Source of the DNA: Thamnidium elegans | Taxonomy: Eukaryota > Mucoromycota > Mucoromycetes > Mucorales > Mucoraceae | Assembly (NCBI GenBank): GCA_025201345.1 | Contig: JAIXMG010000028.1 | Location: forward strand, 62,001 to 126,000 | Reading direction: 5' to 3' | DNA: 64,000 nt | Shown: piece after piece, positions 12,597 to 24,454 of the stretch | Position numbering within the stretch: the stretch's first letter is position 1 | Layout: each line of letters opens with the position of its first letter | Notes under the pieces: generated by a model | What the model saw: the letters and a program-made list of their open reading frames with translations, nothing else | The model's database searches: none | What the model was told of the DNA's origin: nothing | Position numbers and translations under genes: made by a program

Positions 12597-13957
12597 CTAG
12601 AAGAGAGCAGCGATAAGACCAACAACGGCCATCGCAGATAAGACGGTTGGCATAGTCATACCAACAGCAGAGGAATCTAAAGATTCTTGAGCAGCAGCAG
12701 ACTTGACAGAAGCAGCATTGAGGTCCTTTTCTTCTTCAGTAGAGGCAGCGGCATCGTTTGCACTATCTTGCTTTACTTCTGTATTTTCTTGAGGTTGTTG
12801 AGGGGTTGTTGTTGTGTTTTCCTCAACAGGAGCTTGAGTCTTTTCTTCTTCTTCTTGCTTGGGTGTTTCAGGAGTCTTTTCAGGAACGGTGAGTGAAGAT
12901 CTGACAGCTTCTTCTTTAGCAGCAACCCATTCTAATAAACCAAAAGAGGCACCACCAGATTTAGCTCCAGGAGCAGTAACGCCTTCAAATATATTTTCTG
13001 CGGTTTGTTCTGCGGTCCAACCAAAGATGTTACCAGGAGATCTTTGTTTGATAGAACGATCCCATTCAAGATCAGCATAAATGAATTCTTGACGAGCAGT
13101 AACGTAAGGGCCTAATGTAGCGTTGTTAAAGATTTCTTGTACGGTGGTAGTAAGGTAATTTTCAAATGTCTTCTTGACTGTAGGGTTTTCTAAAAGTTTG
13201 TTGATCAAGACAGCCTTGGGGAATTTTTCAGGGAAATCAGTATAGGGCATCTCGACGAAATCGTCTTCATAAGCAAGGTTAACACCGAATGTAGCGTCGA
13301 AATCTTGTGCCAAGTAGTAGAATTTATCATTATCAGAGGCATCAATATATGCACCAATATTAGTTTGCTCCATCCAATAACCATCCCAATCACCAGTAAG
13401 GAATTCAAGTACCATAAAACGAAGGAATTGATCGTAATCAAAGTAAGTAGCAATATTCTTTACTTGAGCATCATCGGAAAAATCGACATCATTAAATGCG
13501 GTAGCAAAAGGCGCAATGGCGTCTTGATCTGTAGGGGAATCTTCGTTAGGAGTAAAACTATAATAACCATCTGCAGGGTCAAAAGTAGCACCAGAACCAC
13601 CATCATAAAGACCTCCCATTTCACTAGGTTCGGTACCATTATAAAACATGGCATTGATATACGAGTATTTGATAACATCATCGAGCAGATTAAAAGTACC
13701 CATACCTTCTTTGTTAACGAAATAACGGACTAAATTGGCTTCGTTAGCATAAGTACCCATCTTGCGAGAAATATCAGCATATAATTTTTCGCGCATTTGA
13801 GTAGGATCTTCTTCTTGGTGTCTAATCTTGAATGCGCTACGACTAGCCATTGTTTGTCCTTCGGGAAGAGACCAACCCCATGATTGTTTAGCGTCATTGT
13901 TCTTACGACCGGGTCTATGAAGACTTAAAGAACAGTTCTAAAATTTTAAAGTAACAA

Positions 13958-13988
<31 letters not shown>

Positions 13989-14394
13989 GTAAACAAGAAA
14001 CATATTTAAACAAACATGAATAAAAAAAAACTTATTTTTTACCTCAAAAGTGTTCACTTCATCGGGGCCAATAAAGGTTATCTTGGCTTTATAAGTAGTC
14101 TTTGGTACATTTTCAATCAAATCATTCATTTCTTCTGGGTTACCAGTAACAAAGATAGAAGGAATATAATTGCTATCCCAAATAGGGTCACTGACAGCAC
14201 CACGGTTCCAGCTTCCAGTAGTAAGAATGGTTGGTAAATCGGGAATGTTTGCGTAAGTGACTGGACGGTTATAGAACTCGTTACGAGTAGAAGATTCATT
14301 TTCTAAAGTACGAGTACAGTCTTCAGGAGTACCATCAACGACGTACTACAAGAAAGAAAGAAAAAAAGGGTGTTAATTGATAATGATAATGTTA

Positions 14395-14430
<36 letters not shown>

Positions 14431-14642
14431 TTTATTTTTACCTTGTAATTCTCATCAGCACCTAATTCAGCAGTACCGGTGAAATAAGGAACATCAGGAT
14501 CAGCAGCGGTTAAAGTAGTTAATTGACCATTGACTTCTACTTGGACAGTTCCTTCACTAGAAGGTGCAATGACTTTGAATGTAACACTAGCGGCATTGAC
14601 AGCAGTCAGAACAGTAAGAGCAGCAAGCGTAAGAGATTTCAT
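12597..14642 (-). CDS. CotH-family GPI-anchored surface protein (intact)
   Basis: Member of the spore-coat CotH family, which is expanded in Mucorales. Some members there are cell-surface ligands for host receptors; bacterial CotH is an atypical protein kinase. Exons (minus) 14642-14442, 14345-14043 and 13937-12597 give 614 residues. An N-terminal signal peptide (MKSLTLAALTVLTAVNAA) and a C-terminal hydrophobic tail after small residues suggest secretion and GPI anchoring. The CotH domain includes the HRPGRKNNDAKQSW region, EDPTQMREKLYAD and the family-typical LAQDFDATFG. A Glu/Gln/Thr-rich spacer (about residues 495-560) precedes the anchor signal. The frame is intact. Which CotH subtype it represents, and whether it acts as a host ligand, cannot be told from this window. 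Intron 1 contains a 32-base A run on the plus strand. Confidence 0.92.
14396..14427. repeat. Poly(A) run inside CotH intron 1
   Basis: About 32 consecutive A on the plus strand (T on the gene strand) inside intron 14346-14441. Confidence 0.75.
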
Positions 14643-14731
14643 TATTATTATTATTATTATTTATTAAATTAAGTAATTAAAAAAAAGAAAAAGATTATAA
14701 TAAAAAAGTAAAATAAAAAAAAAGCGGGAGG

Positions 14732-14743
14732 TATTTATATATA
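14732..14743 (-). promoter_or_regulatory. TATA-like element upstream of the CotH gene
   Basis: On the minus strand the sequence reads TATATATAAATA about 90 bases before the ATG at 14642. Position and sequence suit a core promoter TATA box. The region is AT-rich, so chance is possible. Confidence 0.35.
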
Positions 14744-15799
14744 CTTTTTTTTGTTTTTTTTTTTGGTTATTTAACTAAAAATATATAAAAAAAAGCGGAG
14801 ACTGATCAACAAAAAAAAAAAAAACTCTTTTTGTAAATAAAAAACACCGTAAATTCCGAAAATACATACGCGTACTTTAAATTATAAAAAGAAAGGGTGT
14901 TTATAGTTTAAGCATAAAAATAAAAACAATTGACTTGATTCGTAAACTAAAATGATAAAAATAATACGTATAAATACACACACGAAACCACGTGCATAGA
15001 CTATCCTTTATTCTTTCAAGTATCCTATTAGCCACTTATAGGCTATTTGACTCCTTATATACAAGTTTTTTTTTTTTTTTATATTAGAAAATCAACAAAT
15101 GTCAAACAATTGAAGAAGGGAGGGACTATAACACATTTTACCAGCAAACATGAATAAATTCGGAAAGTTTTTTTTTTTTTAAATATAGATATTTTTATAC
15201 ATAGGAATAAATAACATGTAAACCAGGAACCAACAAGTTTCTTTTTCTTTTTTTTTTTGTGCGTATATAATTCCGGGCTATTATTCATTCTCCCCCCAGA
15301 AAATTAGTGCTGGCCAAATATCACCTCATCTAAATTATTATATGAAACATTAAAAATAATGTATTTTTAGTATCGATAGCATGAATCTGTCTAATATTAT
15401 GAGGGTTTCGCCTTATCAAAGATAAAAAGTGACATTTATATCCAACACACATGTCTTTTTCTGTTTTCATTGATTACCATTATTAGAAATTACATCAAAA
15501 TATTGGTTACTGGGTTTTAATGGGGGGAGTTCTTCCCTTTTATAATTTTTTGAGGCTGAGTGTAGAAGTGTAATTGCAGAAAAACAACAACAAAAAAAAA
15601 CAATTTTTACACTTGTAAAAAAATATTGTAAGTGTATAATAAAAATTACTATATATTTTATATATCAAAAAAATATTAACATGTATTAGAGAATAGATAG
15701 AATATAAACAAACTTTATTGTTTCAATAACAACAACAACAACCTTTTTTCTTCTTCTTCTTCTTCATCATCTCATAGACCTTTTTTTTTTTCTTTTTTT
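14744..15799. other. Intergenic: divergent promoter region, no gene seen
   Basis: Spacer between the divergent CotH and SGF29 genes. It contains poly(T) and poly(A) runs and a CT-rich stretch (TTCTTCTTCTTC) directly before the SGF29 start. I see no conserved ORF. Confidence 0.5.
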
Positions 15800-17123
15800 A
15801 TGGATCGCAAATCACGTACTTCTCGTTCAGCTACTCTAGATGACACAAACGAAGAAGTTAGCTTATGGAAACAAATTTGCAACGCTTTAGCAAAACTAGA
15901 GAATATTCAAAAAGATACAGCAAACATAGTAACCAATATTAACAGTATACATACTACAGTCAATTTTGAAGAAGGTAAAAAAAATTATGCAACTTTCTTT
16001 TTTTTTTCATGCTAACACAAGCTGTAAAAAAATATTAAAGGCATCCCACCTTCTATTGGTACTAGATTGATGGATTATTATCGAGGTGGTATTGATCTAT
16101 CAAATAGTGAAGCCAAGTAAGTACTACTACACTAAAAAAAAATCGCGTCTAAGCAACAAATCTTTTAGAACAATTCACGATATTATTGAAAAAGTATCGG
16201 TTCTAGTTGCATTGAGAGACGCTTCCGAATATAATAATGGTAACAAAAAAAAAGCTATTTTTGTATTTAACCTTTTTACTTAATTCGCATATTTGTTTTA
16301 GTTATCGACCAAAAACGAAAAAAAAGAAGAGCAGAACAAGACGATGCTTCTGCGTCTTCTCAGTTATCAAAAAAGTCTAAAACGTAAGTGGGCTGGTTTT
16401 AATAATTTTTAAAAGAAACAGAAAAAAAACTCTTAAAAAAAAATAGTACTACCAGCAGTAACCATGGTATATTACCTTATGGTACATCGGTTGCTGCTAG
16501 GCAACCAAAACAAAAGGATAAGAATGAAGAATGGATTTTGGCGGTTGTACTTAGTTACCATCCCGAAAAAAACAAGTAAAACAAAAAAATAATTAAACTT
16601 TTCTCATATGACGCACGGGAAATAAAAAAAAAAACTTGTTACTAATAGGTTTTTTTTTTTTTTTTGTGTGTATTTATAGATATGAGGTAGAAGATGTTGA
16701 CCAGGATGACTTTGGACAAAAACAGTAAGTGCTATTTTAAAAACTCAATGGAAAAAGTGATACGACATTTAACCCATTTTCAAAAATAGACGGTATATGC
16801 TACAACCCCGAAACGTAATTCGAATTCCAGACGCAGATGAAGCCAAAAGCCATGCAGAATTAAATCCGGGACAAGATGTATTAGCACTCTATCCCGGTAC
16901 AACGTGTTTCTACCGAGCCAAAATAGTATCGACGCCTACAAAGGTAATATAAGATAAAAAAAGAAAATAATCTAAAAATGTTAATATTCCTTTTTTTTTT
17001 TTCTGTGTGTAGAATAAAGATCCTACGTTTATTGGAAATTATAAAGTACAATTCGAAGATGATAATAATGAAGTTAAATATGTTATGCCTAGACATGTAT
17101 TAGAAGTACCTAAAATAAAATAA
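15800..17123 (+). CDS. SGF29: SAGA-associated factor 29, tandem Tudor protein
   Basis: Reads H3K4 methylation for the SAGA histone acetyltransferase complex in the nucleus. Eight exons (15800-15974, 16041-16116, 16169-16239, 16302-16383, 16447-16575, 16680-16724, 16790-16943, 17013-17123) give 280 residues, close to the family norm. The N-terminus is a predicted helical SAGA-binding part (VSLWKQICNALAKLENIQKD). A lysine/arginine stretch (KRKKRRAEQDD) follows. The SGF29 C-terminal tandem Tudor contains EEWILAVVLSYHPEKNKYEV and DQDDFGQK in the first Tudor, then VLALYPGTTCFYRAKIV and YKVQFEDD with YVMPRHVLEVP in the second. All splice junctions are in phase. The terminal YVMPRHVLEVP is typical of this family. 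Confidence 0.93.
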
Positions 17124-17700
17124 AATCCTTTTGTTTCGTTTGTACACTTTAGTCTTATTAATATTACACTATTGTGTGTTTAATAACTTCAATTTGAACC
17201 TCAACAAGAGCCTCTTTTAATTAATTAGTTTTTTTTTTGGTCATACCAATCGTAGGAATGCCTGTGCACTTATTACTTTATATATAGTCTCCTTTATATA
17301 TATACATATATATATGTATATATATACAATTAAAAAAACATTTTTTTAGGAATATAACATATATGTACATATTATAGTTAACAGAAAGATCTTTATTTTT
17401 TTTATTTTACTGCTATTACATCCCCTTGAAATCGTGATTAAAAAAAAAAGAGAGAGAGAATGCAGTTAAAAAAAAACCGTACTTAATACATAAAAAACTT
17501 CACATGTATTTGAAAATATTTTTTTTTTAGTTTTATTATTATAGAAGCACAAAATGTTTGACATACGTAGTTATTCGCATTGTATATTTTTAAACTGCCA
17601 ATTGTAACACGTCATTTAACCAAAAGCTAGTAAACAAATAATTATACTAGTTGTAATTAAACAGAAAGTGAAGAATATAAACCAATTTGTTGAACTGCGG

Positions 17701-17749
<49 letters not shown>

Positions 17750-18582
17750 GCCCAATTTATATATTTACTACATTAAGGTACAATGGCTTAATTAAACGTC
17801 TGACTATACCAGCGCATTATTATACATGTAATATATTTTCTAATGCTTGCTAATTAATTATACAATTAAAGCTGTCGTCATCCAGTTTTTTTTTTTAAGA
17901 GAAAAAGAAAGGGGAATTACAGAGTACTTTCAGTATATATAAAAAAAAGAGGGGTTGATAGAGGAGAGATATGATGGCAAAACAGAAGACTTTTTTATAG
18001 GTGTTAAAAATATATTTTAATACATTTCTTTTTTTTTTCTTTAAAAATATAAGGACACGTGCTTTTTTTTTTGTACTTAAGCGTGTGCTGAAAAATGACA
18101 CTGATATGAAAAGACTTATGCTCCTTTATAAAGCCAAGTTTAACTGCAACTTAATTGATACACAGTAAAAGACATAATGAACTTGACTCGATTACACTAA
18201 CAACAAACAAACAAAAAATACAACACATAATGCCGTCGGATTTTGAATGACTGTTATACATTATACGCAAGTCAAAGAAGCATGAATAATAATAATTATA
18301 AAAGACTTGTAACAGTATGCTGTAAAACTCATTCTAAGGAGCCCCCTCTTCTTTTTTTTAAAGAGGATGACTTGTTCTCCTAAAAATAAAAACATTGAAT
18401 TTGGGTTGGTTCACATAAGAAAAGGGGAGGTGAATAAAACCGTATTTTCTTTGTACACACAAAAAAAAAAAAAGATCCCCCCCCCCTCTTTTATATTATT
18501 GTTATATTCTAGTGAACTCCATTCCTTCTTCTTCACGCGCCTTATACTTCTTTCCTTTTTATTATTATATTTCTTTTTAAGT
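17124..18582. other. Intergenic: simple repeats, no gene seen
   Basis: Contains an AT/TA dinucleotide stretch near 17290-17330, a 45-base T run at 17703-17747, and a CT-rich leader before 18583. No conserved protein in any frame. Confidence 0.5.
17703..17747. repeat. Poly(T) run, 45 bases
   Basis: One of the longest homopolymers in the window, in the spacer between SGF29 and the TBC gene. Confidence 0.8.
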
Positions 18583-20429
18583 ATGTACTCAAAAGAAAGT
18601 AATGGTTTACACCAAGCCTTTCAATACCTTTCAACATTATCAGCACATGGTATATTTAGCAGAAAACCTAATAGTTTACATGAACCAGAAACGCATTCAA
18701 TTATCACACAAGAGTCAGTTGAAGACTATTCACCTTTTACAAGTAGATCGAATTCAAATATTACTATCAGCAGTATCGATTCTCCTACGCCTTCCATTCA
18801 TTGTTTAGAAGAACCTTGGAGGTTGTTAGAGGATGGTAATATACAACATGACTATTTCTTTTCCGATAGACAAGACCTTTATAACAACAATGATCAAATT
18901 GAAAGGTTTGTGATAAAATAATACTTTTTTTTTTTAAAAAATAAAAAAAATGAATCTGTTAAATAAATAAAAGTATATACAGAGATTCATACGGTTTTAA
19001 AAGACCAACGCAATGGATACAGATTAAACATTTACATCAGTTTGATATTTATTATCAACCCATTCTAGATAAACAACAACAAACCTGGAACGATATGCTT
19101 ACTGAGTTTTGCGGTATTTACCCAACGGCCGATAATTTGATTTGTACGTTTGTTTTTGTTATTGCCCGTATTATACTAAATATAAACATCACCCTTTATT
19201 ACATGTATATAAATAGTAAAAACAAATGTTCGAAACGGTATACCAAGTCAACATCGAGGAAAAGTAAGTTTGAGTCTATACTATAAACATATTTATTAAT
19301 CTTGTTTAGGTGTGGATGCATTATAGTGGAGCAAAATCAAAAATGCAAGATAATCCAGAACTTTATCAATCGTTAGTAAATACTGCACTTTCGATGGGAG
19401 ATCATAACGAATACGCTGAAATTATTCAAAGAGGTATTTAATAATAATAAGGGTCAAATATGTTGATTTTTTTTAATAACGTGAGGAGTATAAAGATCTT
19501 CATCGTACCTTTCCAGATAATTCAAAATTCGCGTGTGAATTTTTTACACAAAGAGATGGAACCATGGTAATGGAATCACCTGAAACCAATACAAAACTGT
19601 CATCACTACGACGCATCTTATTAGCCTTTAGTATTCATTCACCTCATATTGGATACTGTCAATCATTAAATTATTTGGCAGGTTTTTTTTTATTATTTGT
19701 TGAGAAAGAAGAAGAAGCGTTTTGGATGATGGTTTCGGCTGTACATGATTATATGCCAAAAAACATGTACGATGTTACCATGGAAGGTGCTAATATTGAT
19801 CAAGCCGTCTTGATGATGGTATTACAGGAACGATTACCAAAATCGATTTGGGATAAAATTAACAATAATAGTGAGAATGGGTTACCGCCAATTACTCTAG
19901 TAACCAGTCATTGGTTTTTAACTATGTTTATTAATATATTACCGGTTGAAGTAACTACTTATAAATCATATACTACATTGTCTATCCATCTCTTACATTT
20001 ATTTATTTTATTAGACTGTACTTCGTATCTGGGATTGCTTCTTTATGTAGGTTTATCCTTTTTTTAAAAATAGAAAAATAATAACGATAATAACCGGGTT
20101 TTACATATATAAATAGTGAAGGTTACAGCGTCATGTTCCGAGTAGCGTTAACCATTATCCAGATGAACAAGGATAGAATTAGTAAACTACAAGATCCGAT
20201 TGAAATATTTCAAATTCTTCAAAACATGCCAAGACGTTTAATTGACTGTGCAACCTTTATGGAAGTAAGTAAAAAAAAAAAAAAAAAAAAAAAAAAGTCG
20301 TTGTTGTTGTTTACTTATATACTTATATAATAGTACGTATTCTCTGATCAAAACTTATTTGCTGCTATTGATCAAGACCATATTATAGATAGAAGAAATA
20401 GATTTAAAGCTAGCCAAAAACATTGTTGA
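18583..20429 (+). CDS. TBC-domain Rab GTPase-activating protein, two junctions out of phase
   Basis: Predicted GAP for a Rab GTPase in membrane traffic. Probable exons are 18583-18905, 18983-19143, 19217-19264, 19311-19433, 19486-19950, 20015-20046, 20117-20264 and 20334-20429. The N-terminus is Ser-rich. The TBC domain starts at NGIPSQHRGK and VWMHYSGA and shows both catalytic fingers: the arginine finger DLHRTFPDN and the glutamine finger GYCQSLNYLAG. TVLRIWDCFF and EGYSVMFRVAL follow. Two junctions do not keep frame: after 19264 one extra base precedes the donor, and at 19433/19486 there is again one base too many. Both lie beside homopolymers, so assembly indels are possible; otherwise the gene is decaying. 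Exons on either side are well conserved. The stop at 20427-20429 gives a short tail after the domain. Confidence 0.72.
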
Positions 20430-20553
20430 TCAAAAAAATATTGGCTACTTATTGTGTACATACTATATGTTTTTTTTAATAAAATGATGTGTACCTTTTA
20501 TTATTATTACTTTGGTCACCTGAATACATTTAGTGACCTAACTTCTCTCTTTA

Positions 20554-20555
<2 letters not shown>

Positions 20556-20600
<45 letters not shown>
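20556..20600. repeat. Poly(T) run, 45 bases, directly before a start codon
   Basis: T run ending ten bases before the ATG at 20610 of the next gene. It would form an extreme pyrimidine leader. Confidence 0.8.
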
Positions 20601-20602
<2 letters not shown>

Positions 20603-20609
20603 ATGTACT

Positions 20610-21532
20610 ATGAGCAGATTAGCAAATACATTACCTTTAAAAACAGTTTCTAGAAACAATCTTAAACAAGGTAGAGAGCTAATTTTGATTAAGAATAAGA
20701 GATGACTAAACAACAAAACTACTAGTTCTGCTTCATGTCAATGAACCTTTGTTACCAAGAAAAGAAAATAAAAAGACAAGACAAGAACTACAGCTATTTA
20801 AGCAACTAGGTCAACTTGAACTTTTACTAGCTAAAATTGAAAGGTTAGAACTATGGAAGAGTGAACTAAAATCTACTGATATTATTTTAAAGGTAACCCC
20901 TTCTTTAAACTAAAAAAAGTAGTGCACGTAGGGAATTTAACTAATTTTATTATTTAGAATTTACATGAAAATGTATCTACAATTCGACTTGGCATAACAT
21001 CGCAGTTATCTAATATGCCATTACTTGAAATAATAAGGGTCGAAAAGACGTTATACAATAGATCGATTCAATTTATATTGAACCAAACTCAATTAGTATC
21101 AACCGATCAGCAGTACCAATTGAGTTACCTGGACCAACTTTATGTTACTGCGTGTAGACTTTATCATGATTTAGATTTACCTAATCATAAATATATCGCA
21201 TATCAACTAGCACTACTTTATGTAAAGCAATTGATGTTTAAATTTATAAAGGTTTTTCTTTTTCTTACTAATGCTAATTTCTCTATCTTATGTATATATA
21301 GCAATGCATAAATCGGCAGGGTGTTCCGTTTATAGAATATAAAGCAAGGATAGAACAAAGATTTGATGAAATTAAATCGGCTACGAAAGAACAAAATACG
21401 GTACGTTTAGATTCTGGACAGGTATCATGGATTCAATCATTGAGTTTGGATATTATTATGCAAGTAACTGATTCTAGCAGTATTACGAAGTGTAGTAGAT
21501 TATTTAATATCATGTATCAAATGAAAACTTAA
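20610..21532 (+). CDS. Unrecognised four-exon protein
   Basis: I do not recognise this family. Exons 20610-20670, 20726-20892, 20958-21251 and 21302-21532 give 250 residues with all junctions in phase. Intron 1 has donor GTAGAG, a branch-like GACTAAAC and acceptor CTAG. The product is rich in Leu, Gln, Lys and Glu and mostly helical (QLFKQLGQLELLLAKIERLE looks coiled-coil-like). It has no membrane segment and no signal peptide. It lies 180 bases downstream of the TBC gene in the same direction. It could be a cut-off C-terminal part of that protein, but no splice site I tried joins the two in frame, so I treat it as separate. Confidence 0.6.
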
Positions 21533-22022
21533 AAAATAAAGTTCTTGTTTCTGTACGCTATTTTTTTTTTCAAGACTGGGTAGCGTTTCGCATATCGTGA
21601 GAATATGTCATACGCATATATACGCGTACGGAACCAAGGCTTCTATTTATTTTTTCGTGACTCTTTTTGTCTCTGCAATCGGAATTAATGTAGACAAGGT
21701 AATCGTTTTTTTTTTCTCACGTCGCCTAGGTGATGTACAATTACGTAAACGAATAAATGATCCATTTGTTTATCATATTCAAAGGTGAGGGTTGCATAGT
21801 TGAAGTAGGGTGGGAAATTTAGTTCTTTTTGTTGTTTTTGCGCCTTTAAAAAAGTCTAAAAAGTTCCTATGTATTTTGGGTAATAAACTGTTCATGTCGT
21901 TCTATTGGTTTAATTCCATGCAAAATCACATTATTTGTCCAACAGTTGAATGCTACTCGCTAGTAGACTAAAATAATTCCTGTTATATTAATACTTTATC
22001 TTTTTTTTAGGGGGGGGGTCAA
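21533..22022. other. Intergenic: no gene seen
   Basis: Spacer between the unrecognised gene and cysteine dioxygenase. No conserved reading frame; a G8 run at about 22011 sits just before the TATA-like element. Confidence 0.5.
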
Positions 22023-22030
22023 TATATAAA
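22023..22030 (+). promoter_or_regulatory. TATA-like element of the cysteine dioxygenase gene
   Basis: TATATAAA lies about 64 bases before the ATG at 22094, between a G run and a CT-rich leader (CTCTTCTCTTCTTTAC). This spacing and context resemble a focused core promoter. Confidence 0.45.
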
Positions 22031-22093
22031 CCCTATCTATTTCTTTTTATCTCTTCTCTTCTTTACTTCTATTCAAATAAATAATAATCAAGA

Positions 22094-23031
22094 ATGTCTC
22101 CTCCACAAGAATCTCTTTTAATTGAATCTTATTCAACTATTGAATCTACTCTTCCTTCCACAGATGACTTTAAGTTAAATGACCTTGTTAAATCTATTCA
22201 CAGCGTATTAGGTGATGATGGTTTAGATGCAGAACATATTGATGCACAAAAGATCATTCAGTTGATGGAACGATATAGTTCAAATTCGGCTGATTGGAGT
22301 CAATATAGTTTGTTTGATCATTCCAGAGCTTATACTCGTAATCTAGTTGATGACGGTAACGGCAAAGTAAGTTAATTTTGTTGTGTTGTACATTAAAAAA
22401 ATATTAATCGTAATATTTATAGTTTAACTTGATGATTTTAGCTTGGAGTAAAGGTCAAAAGAGGTATATTCGTTATTATTTTCCCACACACATACACAGG
22501 TATTAATTGTATATGACCTCATTCTTTAGTCCAATTCACGACCACGCAGGATCACATTGTGTTATGAAGATACTTGACGGAGAATTGGAAGAAACCCAGT
22601 TCGATTGGCCGTCATCAGCTGATAACAACGAGTCGGTACCAGTAGTAGGTGATATCACCGAAGCTTCGGCAACTTCTTTGAGTCATAACAACTTGGATGG
22701 TAAACCATTGGCTATCTCCAAAAATACCGTGTATCATCCCAATCAAGTGACTTATGTACACGGTAAAAAAAGAAAAATTTTTATTAGCCAATGAAACTAT
22801 GTTTCGTATTTACTTTATCAATTCACTTACCTATTCTTTCTAATAGATAACATCGGCTTACATCGTATTTCAAATCCCAGTCAACATACTGGTGCTGTAT
22901 CTCTCCATTTATATACCCCTCCTTACAAAATGTGTAAAACATTTGAAGAAAAGACTGGTAGAGCTAGAAGTAGTGGTGTTTGTACATTTTACTCTATCGG
23001 AGGAAACCGTATTACTGATGATAACCAGTAA
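22094..23031 (+). CDS. CDO1: Cysteine dioxygenase
   Basis: Oxidises cysteine to cysteine sulfinate with a non-haem iron; it controls cysteine level and taurine/sulfate output. Exons 22094-22366, 22423-22463, 22530-22762 and 22847-23031 give 243 residues in a cupin fold. The three-histidine iron site is visible as H108 and H110 in [11 protein letters not shown] and H188 in GLHRISN. C115 and Y205 are the pair that forms the Cys-Tyr cross-link in animal enzymes. Compared with the animal protein there is an insert of about 26 residues between the first and last ligand histidines (rich in Ser, Asn and Val, near residues 130-155). A TATA-like element lies upstream. Confidence 0.95.
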
Positions 23032-23620
23032 TAATATATCTATATATGTATATATATAAAAATAATAATAATAATAATAAAAAAAGATATAAAGAAAAGA
23101 AAGTATACAATTTAAAAGAAAAGTAGAAAGAGAAAAAAAGGAAAAAGATGTTTATTTCCCTTCGTTCCCTTTTTCATATAATAGCTTCCTTTTACTATCC
23201 ACTTAACTACCAGAAAGATGGCGAAATCGACATACATTTTCATTGGATAAGGAGAAAAGACGCAATTTTACTCTAAAAATTCTCACTCAACTCCTCACGT
23301 TACACGTCTTTAAAACCTACCCAAGATCATACATGTACACTATTTCCTGGACTTAAAACTTTCGCAAGAAAAAATAAAAATAAAGATATAGTAAAATTAG
23401 AAAAACAAGATAAAATACTAAAATATAAAAGTCATAAAGTTATCGATAAAGAGAGCTTCTTCTTTTTGATCTACGAAAAAAGGAATGAGTATTAGAGGTG
23501 CTGCGAAAGAGTTAAACGTGCCTTTTTCTACTGCGTAAAACGGGACAAACGCAGATAAAAGAAACCCCAAGGATGTTATCGAAAGAGAGGAAAGTAGCGG
23601 TAAGGTTATTGGAAGACCAC
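23032..23620. other. Intergenic: no clear gene
   Basis: Downstream of cysteine dioxygenase is an AT-rich tail with AATAAT repeats, then sequence leading into transposon relics. No supported gene. Confidence 0.45.
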
Positions 23621-23624
23621 AATT

Positions 23625-24240
23625 TTGGTAGAAAAGCATGAGAAACTCTTGCACGAACTAATTGATAAGAAACCATCACTTGTGATATCCGAGAGGATTA
23701 ACTATTTAAGCCGGGCTTCCGTGGTTCATGACGCTGTATACAAGAAGTATATCAGAGATACGAATGTTATAATATCACTAATTGATGATCCTAATAGTAG
23801 AGACGATTTCAAAAGTATGGCAGATATGTTTATTCTTTTCAAAAAGTACGGAAATGTCGCCAAGACTGCGTTGAAAGTTATAAAAAGAAGCCGATATTTA
23901 TCTAGAGGAAAAAATTTATTTATCGAGAACAATTAGTAAAAAAGCAAGGCTCAACTATCTGTCAAAATTGGATAATGATGCATTTTTAGAAGAGTTACGA
24001 ATGAATAAAACCTCTTTTTATAAGATTGCTGATTTAGTAAAAGGCCATACTGCGTATCAATTTACATCTAGACGTTCACAGGTGGATGTGAGAATACAAG
24101 TTACTGTCGCTCTTGAAAGACTTGGTTCAAACAATAGCAATACATCGTCCTTAAATGGAGCAGTATGTTTTGGGTAATGGGGCATATAAACCGTCTCTTC
24201 TTTTAGCTGTATATTTCGGTGCTAGAAGGTAAAACATACA
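23625..24240 (+). mobile_element. PIF/Harbinger-like transposase relic (N-terminal part)
   Basis: An open stretch at 23625-23936 and another at 23968-24177 are separated by a stop and a frame change. The second contains LEELRMNKTSFYKIADLV and VALERLGSN, matching the helix-rich part that precedes the DDE domain of PIF/Harbinger transposases in fungi. Similarity stops near 24240, before any catalytic residues, so the element is dead. The first piece fits the usual variable N-terminus of these proteins. I did not find terminal repeats. Confidence 0.6.
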
Positions 24241-24302
24241 TCATACTAATATATTCTTTTATCCACAATAATTGTTTTTATGTGGATATTGGTTAAACGG
24301 AG

Positions 24303-24450
24303 TCGAAGATTAGTAGACAAAAAAAAAAAAAAAAAAAAAAGCTGATGACAGTATTAAGTTTAAGGATACAAATCACCCATTTTTAATTATTGAAGCAAAA
24401 CGGCCAATATAACCTAACAAAGGTTTAGAAAAGGATCTAGTAAAGTTAGG
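24303..24450. other. Poly(A) run and short inverted repeat
   Basis: About 20 consecutive A from 24320, then CCTAAC and GTTAGG as an inverted pair about 25 bases apart (24412-24450). No gene. Confidence 0.35.
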
Positions 24451-24454
24451 TTTA

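Noticed and set aside
19264..19486. Micro-exons to repair the TBC frame
   Set aside because: The introns are only 46 and 52 bases, too short to hold two introns and an exon.
20400..20620. Joining the TBC gene to the next gene as one protein
   Set aside because: The TBC frame ends in TGA at 20427 and no donor/acceptor pair tried brings it into frame with the ATG at 20610.
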